Part shown: in pieces, positions 8,346 through 17,519 of the stretch
Layout of the letters: the number at the start of each line of letters is the position of its first letter
Position numbering within the stretch: position 1 is the first letter of the stretch
Assembly: GCF_002860325.1 (NCBI RefSeq)
Contig: NZ_PKOJ01000005.1
Location: 62,001-126,000, forward strand
Origin: Neptunicoccus cionae
GTDB taxonomy: Bacteria > Pseudomonadota > Alphaproteobacteria > Rhodobacterales > Rhodobacteraceae
Direction: 5' to 3'
Length of the DNA: 64,000 bases
Notes under the pieces: model-generated
Database searches by the model: none
The model's input: only the letters and a program-made list of their open reading frames with translations
What the model was told of the DNA's origin: nothing
Program-made: the position numbers and the translations under genes

Positions 8346-10409
8346 ATGGTAAAGATTTCGATAGATATTGGCGGCACATTTACTGATGTCGTTGCAGAAA
8401 CAGAGACGGGGCTGTCCTCGGTCAAGGTTTTGACTACGCCGGATTCCCCCGACAGGGGTGCTCTTGAAGGGGTGAGCCGGTTGTTGACGCAACTGGGCAA
8501 GAGCTACGCCGACATTACGGCCGTTATTCACGGTACAACTCTTGCGACAAACGCGCTGATCGAGCGGCGGGGCGCAAAGACGGCGTTTATAACGACAGCA
8601 GGGTTTCGGGATGTTCTCGATATGCGTTACGAGAAGCGCTTCGAGCAGTATGACCTGAACATCGAAATGCCGGCAGCACTGGTTGCACGCCCGCTCCGGT
8701 TGGGATTGCCGGAACGGATTCTGGCCGACGGATCGGTCTTGCAGGCACCGCAAGACGCTGAGATAGACGCCTTGGCGGCCAAGATCCAAAGCGAAGGCGT
8801 AGAGGCGGTTGCGATCGGTTTTTTGCATTCCTACCGCAACCCGTCACATGAAGACTATGTCGCGGACCGTCTGCACAAGACTTTGGGTGACACTGTTACC
8901 ATCTGTAAAAGTTCCGATGTTGCCTGCGAAATCCGTGAGTTCGAGCGGTTCTCGACAGTTTGTGCAAATGCCTATGTCCGGCCATTGATGTCGAAATATC
9001 TGGGCGCGCTGAAGTCGGAACTGAACCAGTTGGGCTTTGATGGATCTTTCCTGATGATGCTGTCCGGTGGCGGGTTGACCACGCTTGAACAGGCCATGCG
9101 GTATCCGATCCGATTGGTGGAAAGCGGTCCGGCCGGTGGGGTGGCTCTGGCGGCCCATGTTGCACGGGAGGTCGGTTCTAACAGAACGTTGTCGCTCGAT
9201 ATTGGCGGCACCACGGCCAAAATCTGCTTTATCAGTGACGGCAACCCGCAAACAACGCGGCGCTTTGAAGTGGCCCGTGCGTGGCGGGATGTGAAGGGCA
9301 GCGGCCTGCCTGTACGTGTTCCAACAGTAGAACTGGTGGAAATCGGCGCGGGGGGTGGTTCTATCGCGGGCGTGGATTCGCTCGGGCGTTTGAAGGTTGG
9401 TCCGCGCAGCGCGGGGTCTGATCCCGGTCCTGCCGCCTATGGCAGGGGCGGCGAAAATGCGACGATTACTGACGCTCATTTGACGGTCGGAAACATTGCC
9501 GCGGAAGGGTTTGCTGGCGGTATGATTTCCCTGACGCCCGAAAATGCCCCCGCCGCGATCACGCAGCACGTGCAAAAGCCGATGGGAATTGCGGACACGG
9601 CGACTGCAGCAGCAGGGATTGTCGAGCTTGCCGACGAAACCATGGCGAATGCAGCGCGGGTTCATGGCATAGAACTTGGTCATGATATCGCCTCGTTCGA
9701 CCTTTTGGTGTCTGGCGGTGGCGGTGCGCTTCACGCGGCGCGGATTGCGGAAAAACTGGGTATCAGACGGATCATCGTGCCACAAAATGCGGGTGTCGGA
9801 TCGGCCGTTGGCTTCTTACGCTCACCTGTAGCATTCGAAAGTGCAATTTCTGTCATGGCGCTATTGCAGAGTGTCGACGCCGCCGGATTGTCGCAAAGAG
9901 TTGCGGATCAGCTTTCGGATGTTCGCGCGATCGTGGAGGAAGCCGTACCAGCAGATCGGATTGATACGAGCGTGAAAGTCGAGATGCGATACCAGGGGCA
10001 GGGGCTAGAGATTGCTCTGGAAAATGCGGCTGAAAACTTTGAGATGGATGTTGCCGGACTGGAGGCGGAATTTGTCAGCAAATACGAAGCCCTTGTCGGC
10101 TTCACGCTGGATAATATCCCGATTGAACTGGTTTCTGTCAGTGTCACCGCACGGGAAAGGGCCGTGCCAAAGTCCCAACCCTTCGAGCCGGAGACGGGGA
10201 GCGGCGGTGTTGTCACCCGACAGGTGTTCGATCTGGCCGCGCAGGAACAGGTGACCTACCGGATATTGAAACGGTCATCGCTCGGTAGTGACATCATTCA
10301 AGGACCTGCGGTTGTGACCGAAGACCAGACGACCACTTTGGTTCGTCCTGGCTGGAATGTGCGCGCCTCGGATCACGGGCATCTTATTCTGGATCGGAGC
10401 GAAGCATGA
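8346..10409 (+). CDS. hyuA: Hydantoinase/5-oxoprolinase subunit A (HyuA-like)
   Basis: A 687-residue ATP-dependent hydantoinase/oxoprolinase A subunit of normal length. The N-terminal ISIDIGGTFTDVV and the internal LSLDIGGTTAKICFI are the two phosphate-binding strands of the actin-like ATPase fold. The HGTTLATNALIERRGAKTAF segment and the glycine-rich GAGGGSIAGVD are also diagnostic. With subunit B the family opens cyclic amide rings (hydantoins, 5-oxoproline) or carboxylates ketones in related enzymes, at the cost of ATP. The stop overlaps the hyuB start (ATGA), so the two are translated together. Co-transcription with a TRAP system suggests the substrate is imported. The exact ring or ketone substrate is unknown. 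Confidence 0.92.
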   Translation: MVKISIDIGGTFTDVVAETETGLSSVKVLTTPDSPDRGALEGVSRLLTQLGKSYADITAVIHGTTLATNALIERRGAKTAFITTAGFRDVLDMRYEKRFEQYDLNIEMPAALVARPLRLGLPERILADGSVLQAPQDAEIDALAAKIQSEGVEAVAIGFLHSYRNPSHEDYVADRLHKTLGDTVTICKSSDVACEIREFERFSTVCANAYVRPLMSKYLGALKSELNQLGFDGSFLMMLSGGGLTTLEQAMRYPIRLVESGPAGGVALAAHVAREVGSNRTLSLDIGGTTAKICFISDGNPQTTRRFEVARAWRDVKGSGLPVRVPTVELVEIGAGGGSIAGVDSLGRLKVGPRSAGSDPGPAAYGRGGENATITDAHLTVGNIAAEGFAGGMISLTPENAPAAITQHVQKPMGIADTATAAAGIVELADETMANAARVHGIELGHDIASFDLLVSGGGGALHAARIAEKLGIRRIIVPQNAGVGSAVGFLRSPVAFESAISVMALLQSVDAAGLSQRVADQLSDVRAIVEEAVPADRIDTSVKVEMRYQGQGLEIALENAAENFEMDVAGLEAEFVSKYEALVGFTLDNIPIELVSVSVTARERAVPKSQPFEPETGSGGVVTRQVFDLAAQEQVTYRILKRSSLGSDIIQGPAVVTEDQTTTLVRPGWNVRASDHGHLILDRSEA

Positions 10410-12040
10410 GCGGCAAGCTGGATATCGTAGCGCAAAACGTGTTGTGGAACCGGTTGGTTTCGGTCTGTGAAGAACAGGCAAACGCGTTGATGCGGGCAGC
10501 CTTTGGCGCGATTGTGCGCGAGGCAGGCGATCTTTCTGCCGGTGTTTTTGACGCGAACGGAGATATGCTGGCGCAAGCGGTAACGGGAACACCGGGGCAT
10601 GTGAACACGATGGCTGCCTCCGTCCGCGCGATGCTGGAATTCGTTCCGGCTGAGAAGCTGAATCCGGGCGATGTGCTGGTGACAAACGATCCCTGGCTCG
10701 GGGCCGGACATGTGTTCGACTTTGTTGTCGTCACCCCTGCGTTTCTGGATGGCGAGATTGTGGGCTACCTCGCCTCGACCAGCCACATCGTGGATATTGG
10801 CGGCCGCGGTTGGTCTGCCGAGGCACATTCCGTGTACGAGGAAGGCGTGACATTTCCTGTTATGTATCTGCGTCGCGGAAAGTCGCTTAACGAAGACCTT
10901 CTTGCGATCGTAACGACAAATTCCCGCGTTCCCCATGAAGCGCGAGGCGACATCCTGTCCCTGTTGTCCTGTAACGATACGGGCGTGAACCGCCTTTTGG
11001 ATCTGATGGGGGAATACGGGCTTTCAGATTTACGCGCTGTTGCCAGCTTCATCTTTGAACGGTCCGCTATCGGGACAAAGAAGGCATTGGCCCGCGCACC
11101 GGCGGGTGTCTATGAAAACACAATGATGCTGGACGGGTATGATGCCCCGATTGAGCTTAAGGCCAAGATGACAATATCCGACGGGTCTATTGCGGTTGAC
11201 CTTTCGGGGTCTTCACCTGCGGTGGGGCGCGGCATCAACTGTCCGCTGAACTACAGCGCGGCCTATGCGTCTTTCGGTATCCGTGCGCTGCTGACACCTG
11301 AAATCCCCAACAATCAGGCTTCGCTTGATGCGATCACGATAACGGCAGAGCCGGGGCTCGTGGTCAGTGCCGAACGGCCCAGCCCCGTGTCCGCGCGCCA
11401 TGTGATCGGTCAGGCCTTGCCTGATCTGATGCTGGGATGTCTGGAACAAGCCTTGCCCGGAGAAGTTCTTGCAGAAAGTGCGGGCGCCTTATGGACGTTG
11501 TCGCTTTCCGGTGCGGGTAAAACGCCCTTCACATCCCTGAACGTCGCCCTTGGCGGCATGGGCGCACGGCCGCACTCTGACGGGTTGTCCACCACAGCCT
11601 TCCCCTCTGGTGTAGGCTCTGTGCCGGTAGAGGCTGCCGAAGTGGCATCGCCAGTGATCTATCACTCCAAAGAGTTCATTTGTGACAGTGGCGGAGCCGG
11701 TCGCTATCGTGGTGGCTTGGGTCAACGTATCGAAATCGGGTCGCGGATAAACGAGGACATGTTCATGTCTGCGGCTGCATTCGAGCGTCTGCGGGCCGGT
11801 CCCGAAGGGCGGCAAGGCGGCAGAAAAGGCGCAACAGGCAAGGTTTCCATCAGCGATGGGACACAGGTGACGGACAAGGGCATGTACAAAATTCCCGCGG
11901 GGGAGCGCGTGATTTTGCAGACACCCGGTGGCGGCGGCTTTGGCGACCCGACCACCCGTCCGGATCAGGTACTGGATCAAGATCTAACCAACGGGCTCGT
12001 CTCTCTGGAGGCCACCCGAACATTCTATAAGTCGAAGTAA
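10406..12040 (+). CDS. hyuB: Hydantoinase/5-oxoprolinase subunit B (HyuB-like)
   Basis: A 544-residue B subunit, close to the usual 560 or so. Typical segments are SVCEEQANALMRAAFGAIVR at the N-terminus, the VTNDPWLGAGHVFD metal-site region near residue 90-105, SHIVDIGGRG, and the C-terminal GGGGFGDPTTR that closes nearly every HyuB. It forms the catalytic complex with HyuA in the cytoplasm. Start overlaps hyuA by 4 bases; a 28-bp gap with GGGAG follows to the TRAP binding-protein gene, so operon membership is clear. Confidence 0.92.
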   Translation: MSGKLDIVAQNVLWNRLVSVCEEQANALMRAAFGAIVREAGDLSAGVFDANGDMLAQAVTGTPGHVNTMAASVRAMLEFVPAEKLNPGDVLVTNDPWLGAGHVFDFVVVTPAFLDGEIVGYLASTSHIVDIGGRGWSAEAHSVYEEGVTFPVMYLRRGKSLNEDLLAIVTTNSRVPHEARGDILSLLSCNDTGVNRLLDLMGEYGLSDLRAVASFIFERSAIGTKKALARAPAGVYENTMMLDGYDAPIELKAKMTISDGSIAVDLSGSSPAVGRGINCPLNYSAAYASFGIRALLTPEIPNNQASLDAITITAEPGLVVSAERPSPVSARHVIGQALPDLMLGCLEQALPGEVLAESAGALWTLSLSGAGKTPFTSLNVALGGMGARPHSDGLSTTAFPSGVGSVPVEAAEVASPVIYHSKEFICDSGGAGRYRGGLGQRIEIGSRINEDMFMSAAAFERLRAGPEGRQGGRKGATGKVSISDGTQVTDKGMYKIPAGERVILQTPGGGGFGDPTTRPDQVLDQDLTNGLVSLEATRTFYKSK

Positions 12041-12068
12041 CGAAAACCACACAACGGGAGAATTAATA

Positions 12069-13055
12069 ATGACACTTATGACCAGAATTTTTGCCGCTAC
12101 GGCTGCATGTACAATTGCGGGATCAGCGGCTCTGGCCGAAACCAAATGGGATCTGACGACAGCATGGGGTGCCAACAACTTTCATGCACAAAGCGCGATT
12201 GCGTTTGCCGATGCAGTGCGCGAAGCAACAGATGGCAGTGTCGATATCACTGTTCATCTGTCTGGTGAGACAGGGGTGAAGATCACCGAAAAACTGTCCG
12301 CTGTAGAAAACGGTATCGTCCAGATGGCCGATATGCTGCTTTTCCTGCAAGCCGGTGAAGAGCCCTTTTTAGGTATCGATACGCTCCCCTACCTGATTCA
12401 AGGGCAGGACGAGATGAAGACATGGCTGGAAGTGGCGGGGCCGACTTATGACGCGATATTTGAGCGTCACAATCAGAAGGTTCTCTACTACGTTCCATGG
12501 CCGTCCCCCGGTGTTTATACCAAAGATCCGGTTGTCAGCGCCGACGACATGAATGGCCTGCGGATACGGTCGTTTAATGCGACCTCCTTCACCTTCCTTG
12601 AAAAGATGGGCGCAGCGCCGGTTGAATTGCCTTTCGAAGAACTGGCAACAGCCGTGGCCGCCGGAACAGTTGACGGTGTGGCGACGTCCACCTCGACCGG
12701 GGCAAATTCCAAGCTGTACCAGTTTACAGGCAATTTCAATCCGTTGAACTGGTCCATGTCGCCGGATGCGGTGACGGTGAATCTTGATGCCTGGAACGGG
12801 CTGTCCGATCAGGAGCGCGAAACCATCCAGACGCTTGCCGATGAAATGGAAGCGGATTTTTGGGCGGCTTCCGCACAGGAAGATGCGTCGAAAACGGCAG
12901 TTCTCGTTGAAAACGGCATGGTGATTAGCGAGGCAGATGACAGCTTGAAGGCCAAAATGGCCGAAGCTGGCAAGGCAATGTGGGCCGACTTCTTCAAGAC
13001 AGTTCCGGAAGCAGAGGCCATAGTCGAAGCCTATGCTGCAGAGACAGGGAAGTAA
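12069..13055 (+). CDS. dctP: TRAP transporter solute-binding protein (DctP family)
   Basis: A 328-residue DctP-type periplasmic binding protein with a signal peptide ending near GSAALA-ET (residue 23). LRIRSFNATSFTFLEKMGA around residue 160-178 provides the conserved arginine that binds the substrate carboxylate, followed by VPVELPFEELATAVAAGTVDG-like elements (here PVELPFEELATAVAAGTVDG). It delivers substrate to the DctQM permease encoded next. Its place directly after hyuAB suggests that the imported compound, or a precursor, is the hydantoinase substrate. GGGAG precedes the ATG at good spacing. Confidence 0.93.
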   Translation: MTLMTRIFAATAACTIAGSAALAETKWDLTTAWGANNFHAQSAIAFADAVREATDGSVDITVHLSGETGVKITEKLSAVENGIVQMADMLLFLQAGEEPFLGIDTLPYLIQGQDEMKTWLEVAGPTYDAIFERHNQKVLYYVPWPSPGVYTKDPVVSADDMNGLRIRSFNATSFTFLEKMGAAPVELPFEELATAVAAGTVDGVATSTSTGANSKLYQFTGNFNPLNWSMSPDAVTVNLDAWNGLSDQERETIQTLADEMEADFWAASAQEDASKTAVLVENGMVISEADDSLKAKMAEAGKAMWADFFKTVPEAEAIVEAYAAETGK

Positions 13056-13066
13056 TCAGATGCTAT

Positions 13067-13086
13067 GGGGCGGGATTACCCGCCCC
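13067..13086 (+). terminator. Intercistronic hairpin between dctP and dctQ
   Basis: GGGGCGGG (13067-13074) and CCCGCCCC (13079-13086) form a perfect 8-bp stem with the loop ATTA, 12 bp past the dctP stop. No U-run follows. It probably limits read-through or protects the dctP 3' end so that binding protein exceeds permease. Confidence 0.75.
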
Positions 13087-13103
13087 TGCGCGTTGCGATC
13101 ATC

Positions 13104-13625
13104 ATGAACCTTTTTCTCACCCTCATAGACCGTTTGTCCAGATTTGCAGAGTTTGCAGCCGTTGCTCTGATTTTCGGGTATTGCACATTGATGCTGACCG
13201 AGGTCGTAGCCCGTGCACAAGCGCGCAGTTTCTCTTTCACTTGGGAATTCAGCCAATACGCAATGGCAGCCGTTTTTGCGCTGGCCTGCGGACCTGCGAT
13301 CCGAACCGCCGTGCACGTGCGGATCACGCTGGTGACCGAGAAGCTGCCTGCAGGGCTGGCAAGATGGGTGGATATTCTGGCGAACCTTGTTGCACTGGTT
13401 ATTGTCGCTGCAATCGTGGAGGCCATGTGGACGAAAGTTTCTGTTTCGTTTGACCGCAATATTCTTGCCACCTCGGTTTCCAAGACGCCGCTCTGGATAC
13501 CGCAGGCCGTTATTCTGTGGGGGTTTGCACAGCTTTGGCTGGACCTGCTTGCGCGGGTAATTCGCCGGATTACCAACCGGCAGTTCGAGTGGCGCGGCGA
13601 AGACAAGGAACCCGCTGATGTTTGA
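13104..13625 (+). CDS. dctQ: TRAP transporter small permease (DctQ)
   Basis: A 173-residue four-helix DctQ protein when started at the ATG at 13104 (MNLFLTLIDRLSRFAEFAAV). The alternative ATG at 13065 would place the first codons inside the intercistronic hairpin and add a 13-residue arginine/proline stretch absent from the family, so it is less likely; neither has a strong Shine-Dalgarno. The segment AMAAVFALACGPAIRTAVHVRI, with its polar arginine after the second helix, is typical of DctQ. It pairs with DctM in the membrane. The 3' end overlaps dctM by 8 bases. Confidence 0.88.
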   Translation: MNLFLTLIDRLSRFAEFAAVALIFGYCTLMLTEVVARAQARSFSFTWEFSQYAMAAVFALACGPAIRTAVHVRITLVTEKLPAGLARWVDILANLVALVIVAAIVEAMWTKVSVSFDRNILATSVSKTPLWIPQAVILWGFAQLWLDLLARVIRRITNRQFEWRGEDKEPADV

Positions 13626-14907
13626 AATAGCCGTCGTAGCCTGCCTTTTGTTCGTTGTTCTGCTTGCAGGTTCGGTGTGGATCGGCCTGTCCCTGTTCGC
13701 GACAGGTTATCTGATGCTGTCGATCTTCAAGCCCAACATTCCGATGGATATTTTCGGCAGTGGGGTGATCTGGGGGGCGATGATCCCGACACCTTTACTA
13801 TCGCTGCCACTCTTTATTCTGATGAGCGAGGTTCTGGTCAGCGCGGGTTTGGGCCGGTCGTTGTTTTCGGGGCTCGCTCCGTGGGTTGGTCGCTTGCCGG
13901 GCGGCTTGCTGCACGTGAATGTGGTCGGCTCGACACTGTTTGCGGCTGTCTCCGGTTCATCTGCTGCCACAACAGCGATTGTGGGCAATGTAAGCCTGCC
14001 GGAACTGCAAGCCCGCGGATATGACCGCAATCTCGCCATGGGTTCACTTGCCGGGGCCGGGACGCTTGGGTTTCTAATCCCGCCGTCGATAATCATGATC
14101 ATCTATGGTGTCGTGGCAGAACAATCCATTCTGGAACTGTTCATCGCTGGCGTGATCCCCGGGTTGACACTGGCTGCGCTTTACATGACCTATATTGCCA
14201 TCCACCAGACTGTATCGGGGACGCAACCCCTTGCAGAGCGCCCGACGCGGAGCGAGTTGTTGGGCGGGCTGCGTGATATCGGCCCTATCGCCCTGCTGAT
14301 TGGCACGATCATGGGCGCGCTCTATCTCGGTTTTGCGAGTGTGAGTGAACTTGCAGCTTTAGGTGTGCTTGGGGCGGTTCTGATTTCTGTCGTGATGGGG
14401 CGGTTTAGTATCGGTTCGATGATTGCCGCCGGACGCCGCGCTGTGCGCACTTCTGCGATGATCGGGCTGATTGTGATTGGTGCAGCCCTTTTGAATTCCG
14501 CGTTCGGTTTCTTGGGAATACCCAAGGCCATTGCAGCCCAGATTGCCGCTTTCGGCCTGTCACCTTTGGCGTTGATCGTGGTCCTGCTGGTGTTTTACGC
14601 TGTCTTGGGCATGTTCCTTGATGGAACCTCGATCATTGTGATGACCCTTCCGATCACCTTGCCCCTGATTACAGCGGCAGGGTTTGATCCGATCTGGTTT
14701 GGCATCTTTGTTGTGGTGGCCGTTGAAATCAGCCAGATCACACCGCCGATCGGGTTCAACCTGTTTGTGATCCAGTCCCAAACAGGCGAAAGTATCGGTG
14801 TGATCGCCAGGGCGGCGTTGCCTTTCTTTGGCATATTGCTTGGCTTTGCTATACTGCTCGCAATATTCCCCGAACTGGCACTCTGGCTGCCCAGGACATT
14901 GCAATGA
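13618..14907 (+). CDS. dctM: TRAP transporter large permease (DctM)
   Basis: A 429-residue DctM permease with about 12 membrane segments. Signature loops are FAAVSGSSAATTAIVGNVSL (about residue 103-122), GTLGFLIPPSIIMIIYGVVA and the second-half QITPPIGFNLFVIQ. It forms the sodium-driven translocation path with DctQ. Start overlaps dctQ (ATGTTTGA) and the stop overlaps gntR (ATGA), so transport and regulation genes are translationally linked. Confidence 0.94.
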   Translation: MFEIAVVACLLFVVLLAGSVWIGLSLFATGYLMLSIFKPNIPMDIFGSGVIWGAMIPTPLLSLPLFILMSEVLVSAGLGRSLFSGLAPWVGRLPGGLLHVNVVGSTLFAAVSGSSAATTAIVGNVSLPELQARGYDRNLAMGSLAGAGTLGFLIPPSIIMIIYGVVAEQSILELFIAGVIPGLTLAALYMTYIAIHQTVSGTQPLAERPTRSELLGGLRDIGPIALLIGTIMGALYLGFASVSELAALGVLGAVLISVVMGRFSIGSMIAAGRRAVRTSAMIGLIVIGAALLNSAFGFLGIPKAIAAQIAAFGLSPLALIVVLLVFYAVLGMFLDGTSIIVMTLPITLPLITAAGFDPIWFGIFVVVAVEISQITPPIGFNLFVIQSQTGESIGVIARAALPFFGILLGFAILLAIFPELALWLPRTLQ

Positions 14908-15620
14908 CGACCTTACACCAACAACTGTCTGACACACTGTTGCAACAGATACAGGCGGGCAAGCTGCGTGTGGGAGAAAAGCTTCCGCCGGAAGCGGAAT
15001 ATGCAAATGAACTCGGCGTCAGCCGCTCCACGCTCAGGCTTGCCTATACCGAGCTTGAACGTCAGGGCGTCCTGCAACGCAGGAAACGGGCGGGCACGAC
15101 GATAATTGCAGATCGCCCGCAATCCCGCTTTAACATGAGAACCACCGGTTTACATGAATTGCTGAGTCTAGGTCGGGATACAGAGCTACTGCTAACAGGA
15201 ACGCAGACCGTTCGCACCGATGCAATTCCCCAACTCCGCGGCTACGAAAGTGAAACCGATCTCTGGCTGGAGATCAGCGGCACGCGCACCCTGCCGGGCG
15301 AAAAGCTACCTTTCAACAGCACGCAGATCTACGTGCCCGCGCGCTACGCCGCGATCGAGCATGTTCTTGAACGCAGCGGCCCTTCGGTGTTTCGTACGAT
15401 AGAAGAGACATTCGGGATTACCGTAGAGCGTGTCAGCCAAACAACGCAGGCGATCCGCTGCCCTGCCGAAATCTCCGGTATCATCGGTCTGGACGTTGAC
15501 GCGCCAGCCTTGCGGATTGTCGCGCAGCTTTACGATACCAATTCTGTCCTGATGGAAATATCCGTGGCGACCTTTGATCCGGAAAGATTCCAGCTGCAAA
15601 CGGATGTGGAAATTGACTAA
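14904..15620 (+). CDS. GntR family regulator, HutC/UTRA type
   Basis: A 238-residue GntR protein. Residues about 5-70 are the winged helix (LRVGEKLPPEAEYANELGVS, then STLRLAYTELERQGVLQRRK) and the rest is a UTRA ligand-binding domain, as in HutC, the histidine-utilisation repressor that senses urocanate. Its location inside the hyuAB-TRAP operon, with a 4-base overlap at the dctM end, points to product- or substrate-controlled repression of this operon. The double GT-N4-AC palindrome at the hyuA promoter is the best candidate binding site. The ligand is not known. Confidence 0.9.
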   Translation: MTTLHQQLSDTLLQQIQAGKLRVGEKLPPEAEYANELGVSRSTLRLAYTELERQGVLQRRKRAGTTIIADRPQSRFNMRTTGLHELLSLGRDTELLLTGTQTVRTDAIPQLRGYESETDLWLEISGTRTLPGEKLPFNSTQIYVPARYAAIEHVLERSGPSVFRTIEETFGITVERVSQTTQAIRCPAEISGIIGLDVDAPALRIVAQLYDTNSVLMEISVATFDPERFQLQTDVEID

Positions 15621-16317
15621 GCCCCCTTTACGAACAATTGTCACCGGCGGCAGCGGTGCTTTGGGGTCGTCCATCATCTCTGCGCTTTTAGCGCGCGGAG
15701 ACAGTGTGGTGAATCTTGATCGGGCGCCAAGCGATAGCGTTCCTTGGATCGAAACCGATTTCGCGGATGGTCTGTCTGTAGCAAATGCGATTGAAAGCGC
15801 CGAAGAAATTCTCGGGGGAATTGACGTTTTGGTCCATTCGGCCGGAATTTTTCGCGCCAGTGAACTTCTGTCCATGACGGAGGCAGAGTTTTCAGAAGTC
15901 CTGAATGTGAACCTGCTGGGCAGCTTTCGGGTGGGGCAGCTTGTTGCGGCCAAGATGGTCGAAACCGGTGGCCGGATCCTGTTCATTTCCTCGATCCATG
16001 CAAAATACGGCGTCAGGGGGCGGCTGGCTTACGGGGCATCCAAAGCCGGAATAGAGGCCATGACACGGGTTATGGCAACGGAACTGTCCGAATACGGGAT
16101 CAGGGTAAATGCCCTGGCGCCCGGTGCCGTTTCGGCAGGGATGGTCCCTGACCCCGAACACGTGTCAGACTGGACCCGCGTCACGCCTGCGCGGCGCAAA
16201 GTCACCCCGCAAGAGGTCGCCGGAATGGCGATGCTTTTGACATGCGACGATGCAAGCTTTGTGTCGGGGCAGGTCGTGTCGCAGGATGGCGGAGCGAGCA
16301 TCTCGCATATTTTCTGA
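15604..16317 (+). CDS. SDR family oxidoreductase (last gene of hyu-TRAP operon)
   Basis: A classical short-chain dehydrogenase/reductase of about 237 residues. The Rossmann motif is TGGSGALG near residue 12, followed by HSAG (variant of NNAG), the catalytic Ser in LFISSIHAKYG and YGASK as the Y-x3-K pair. VNALAPGAV and the C-terminal QVVSQDGGASIS are also normal. The start is uncertain: ATG at 15604 overlaps gntR by 17 bases, while a TTG at 15613 would overlap by 8 bases in the style of neighbouring genes. It likely oxidises or reduces an intermediate made from the TRAP/hydantoinase substrate. Confidence 0.9.
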   Translation: MWKLTKPPLRTIVTGGSGALGSSIISALLARGDSVVNLDRAPSDSVPWIETDFADGLSVANAIESAEEILGGIDVLVHSAGIFRASELLSMTEAEFSEVLNVNLLGSFRVGQLVAAKMVETGGRILFISSIHAKYGVRGRLAYGASKAGIEAMTRVMATELSEYGIRVNALAPGAVSAGMVPDPEHVSDWTRVTPARRKVTPQEVAGMAMLLTCDDASFVSGQVVSQDGGASISHIF

Positions 16318-16425
16318 TCGGATTGCCGTCGGAACGGCCCGCCACTCTGCGTCGCGAAAGCCGCACATTTCAGTCTGTGTCGTTTCCGATCTAGGAACGC
16401 GGTTCTTGGAACAGCACGATCAGTC

Positions 16426-16451
16426 CGTCCAGCGGCCCCGTGCGCTGGACG
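16426..16451 (-). terminator. Hairpin immediately after tcuB
   Basis: CGTCCAGCG (16426-16434) and CGCTGGACG (16443-16451) form a perfect 9-bp stem around an 8-base loop, directly abutting the tcuB stop codon. It lies between convergent operons. No clear U-tract follows on either side, so termination may be Rho-assisted, or the hairpin may protect the 3' end. Confidence 0.6.
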
Positions 16452-17519
16452 TTAACCTGCCTCGCGCCGTTGCACATCCCGCACCAGGGCTGCCATCCTG
16501 TAAAACCCGTGGGCCATCTTGGTGAAAGGGGTCAGCAGGAAGAAGGCCAGCACCGCGCCCAGATGGATCGCCAGCAGGGCCGGCATCCAGCCGGAATTTC
16601 CCCCTGCATAAAGCAAGAGCCCGCTCAGCCCGACAAATCCCAGCAGCCCTGTGAAGGTGATCTCGCCGCCAAACGCATTGGTCGCGCCAAGGGATGTGTC
16701 CGCGCGCAGCTTCAGCCAGATCATCTTGCCACAGCCCAGTACCAACAGAGTACCACCGGACAGGCCAAGAACCTTTGGCGCAGAGAACAGACCGTAGGGG
16801 GCGGGCATATCTAGCAGATAATGCATCAGAGTCGCCACGCTGGTCGAAGCAAAGCACAAAAGGAACCCGTACATGATCGCCTGATGAGCATAGCGCCGGG
16901 CATGGGTGAAACGGTCCTCATCTTCAAAGTTGCAGCCGTCGCCGTGGCCGCCTTTGAGATTGCGCATATTGGCAGCAGAGGAGATGGCCCCGCTCAAGTG
17001 CGACAGGCGGACAGGGGCACCGCCCACCGTTTGCCAATACCGGCGCAGACCGATAGCGATGCTGAGCAGCGGAAACAGAAAGGCGGGCAGGAAGATCGCC
17101 ACCATCGCATTATGGGACAGCACCGCATAGAAACCCTCGCCCCCTGTAGTGGCCAGCGCACGGGCCGCCCAGAACAGCAGGGCAAAACCCAACACAGTGG
17201 CGAGCACAATAGCGAAGCCGTTTTTCTGGAAGGCTTTCCCGGCTGCGCGGGGAAAGGCGAATTCCTCCCAACTGTCCTGACGCACGTCGGCAAGGGCTTG
17301 CGGCAGGTTCAGCGCGAATTCGTGCGGGGCGGTGTACTGGCAGGCGTAATAGCAGCCGCGACAGTTGTGACAGAGGTTCGCCAGTTGCGTCAGATCCCCG
17401 TCAGAGAAGGCACGTTCGGCCTGCAGAGCGGGGAAGACAGAGCAATAGCCCTCGCAATAGCGGCAGGCATTGCAGATTTCGGCCTGACGGCGGGCTTCCT
17501 GAAGGAAATCAGTTTGCAT
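16452..17519 (-). CDS. tcuB: Tricarballylate utilisation protein B (TcuB/CitB-like Fe-S membrane protein)
   Basis: A 355-residue protein with two N-terminal 4Fe-4S motifs: CNACRYCEGYCSVFP (about residue 17-31) and CHNCRGCYYACQYTAPHEF (about 49-67). Several hydrophobic helices follow that would anchor it in the cytoplasmic membrane. In Salmonella, TcuB reoxidises the reduced FAD of TcuA and passes electrons to the quinone pool. It overlaps tcuA by 11 bases and ends the gntR-tcuA-tcuB operon. Assignment rests on the two cysteine motifs, the membrane half and the neighbour tcuA. Confidence 0.92.
   Translation of the reverse strand: MQTDFLQEARRQAEICNACRYCEGYCSVFPALQAERAFSDGDLTQLANLCHNCRGCYYACQYTAPHEFALNLPQALADVRQDSWEEFAFPRAAGKAFQKNGFAIVLATVLGFALLFWAARALATTGGEGFYAVLSHNAMVAIFLPAFLFPLLSIAIGLRRYWQTVGGAPVRLSHLSGAISSAANMRNLKGGHGDGCNFEDEDRFTHARRYAHQAIMYGFLLCFASTSVATLMHYLLDMPAPYGLFSAPKVLGLSGGTLLVLGCGKMIWLKLRADTSLGATNAFGGEITFTGLLGFVGLSGLLLYAGGNSGWMPALLAIHLGAVLAFFLLTPFTKMAHGFYRMAALVRDVQRREAG

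Noticed and set aside
8844-9785. A 313-codon open frame antisense to hyuA
   Set aside because: No family features and fully overlapped by hyuA, which has clear motifs.
13065-13103. An ATG at 13065 that would lengthen dctQ by 13 residues
   Set aside because: The codons lie inside the GGGGCGGG/CCCGCCCC hairpin and encode a stretch unlike DctQ N-termini; the ATG at 13104 fits the family better.
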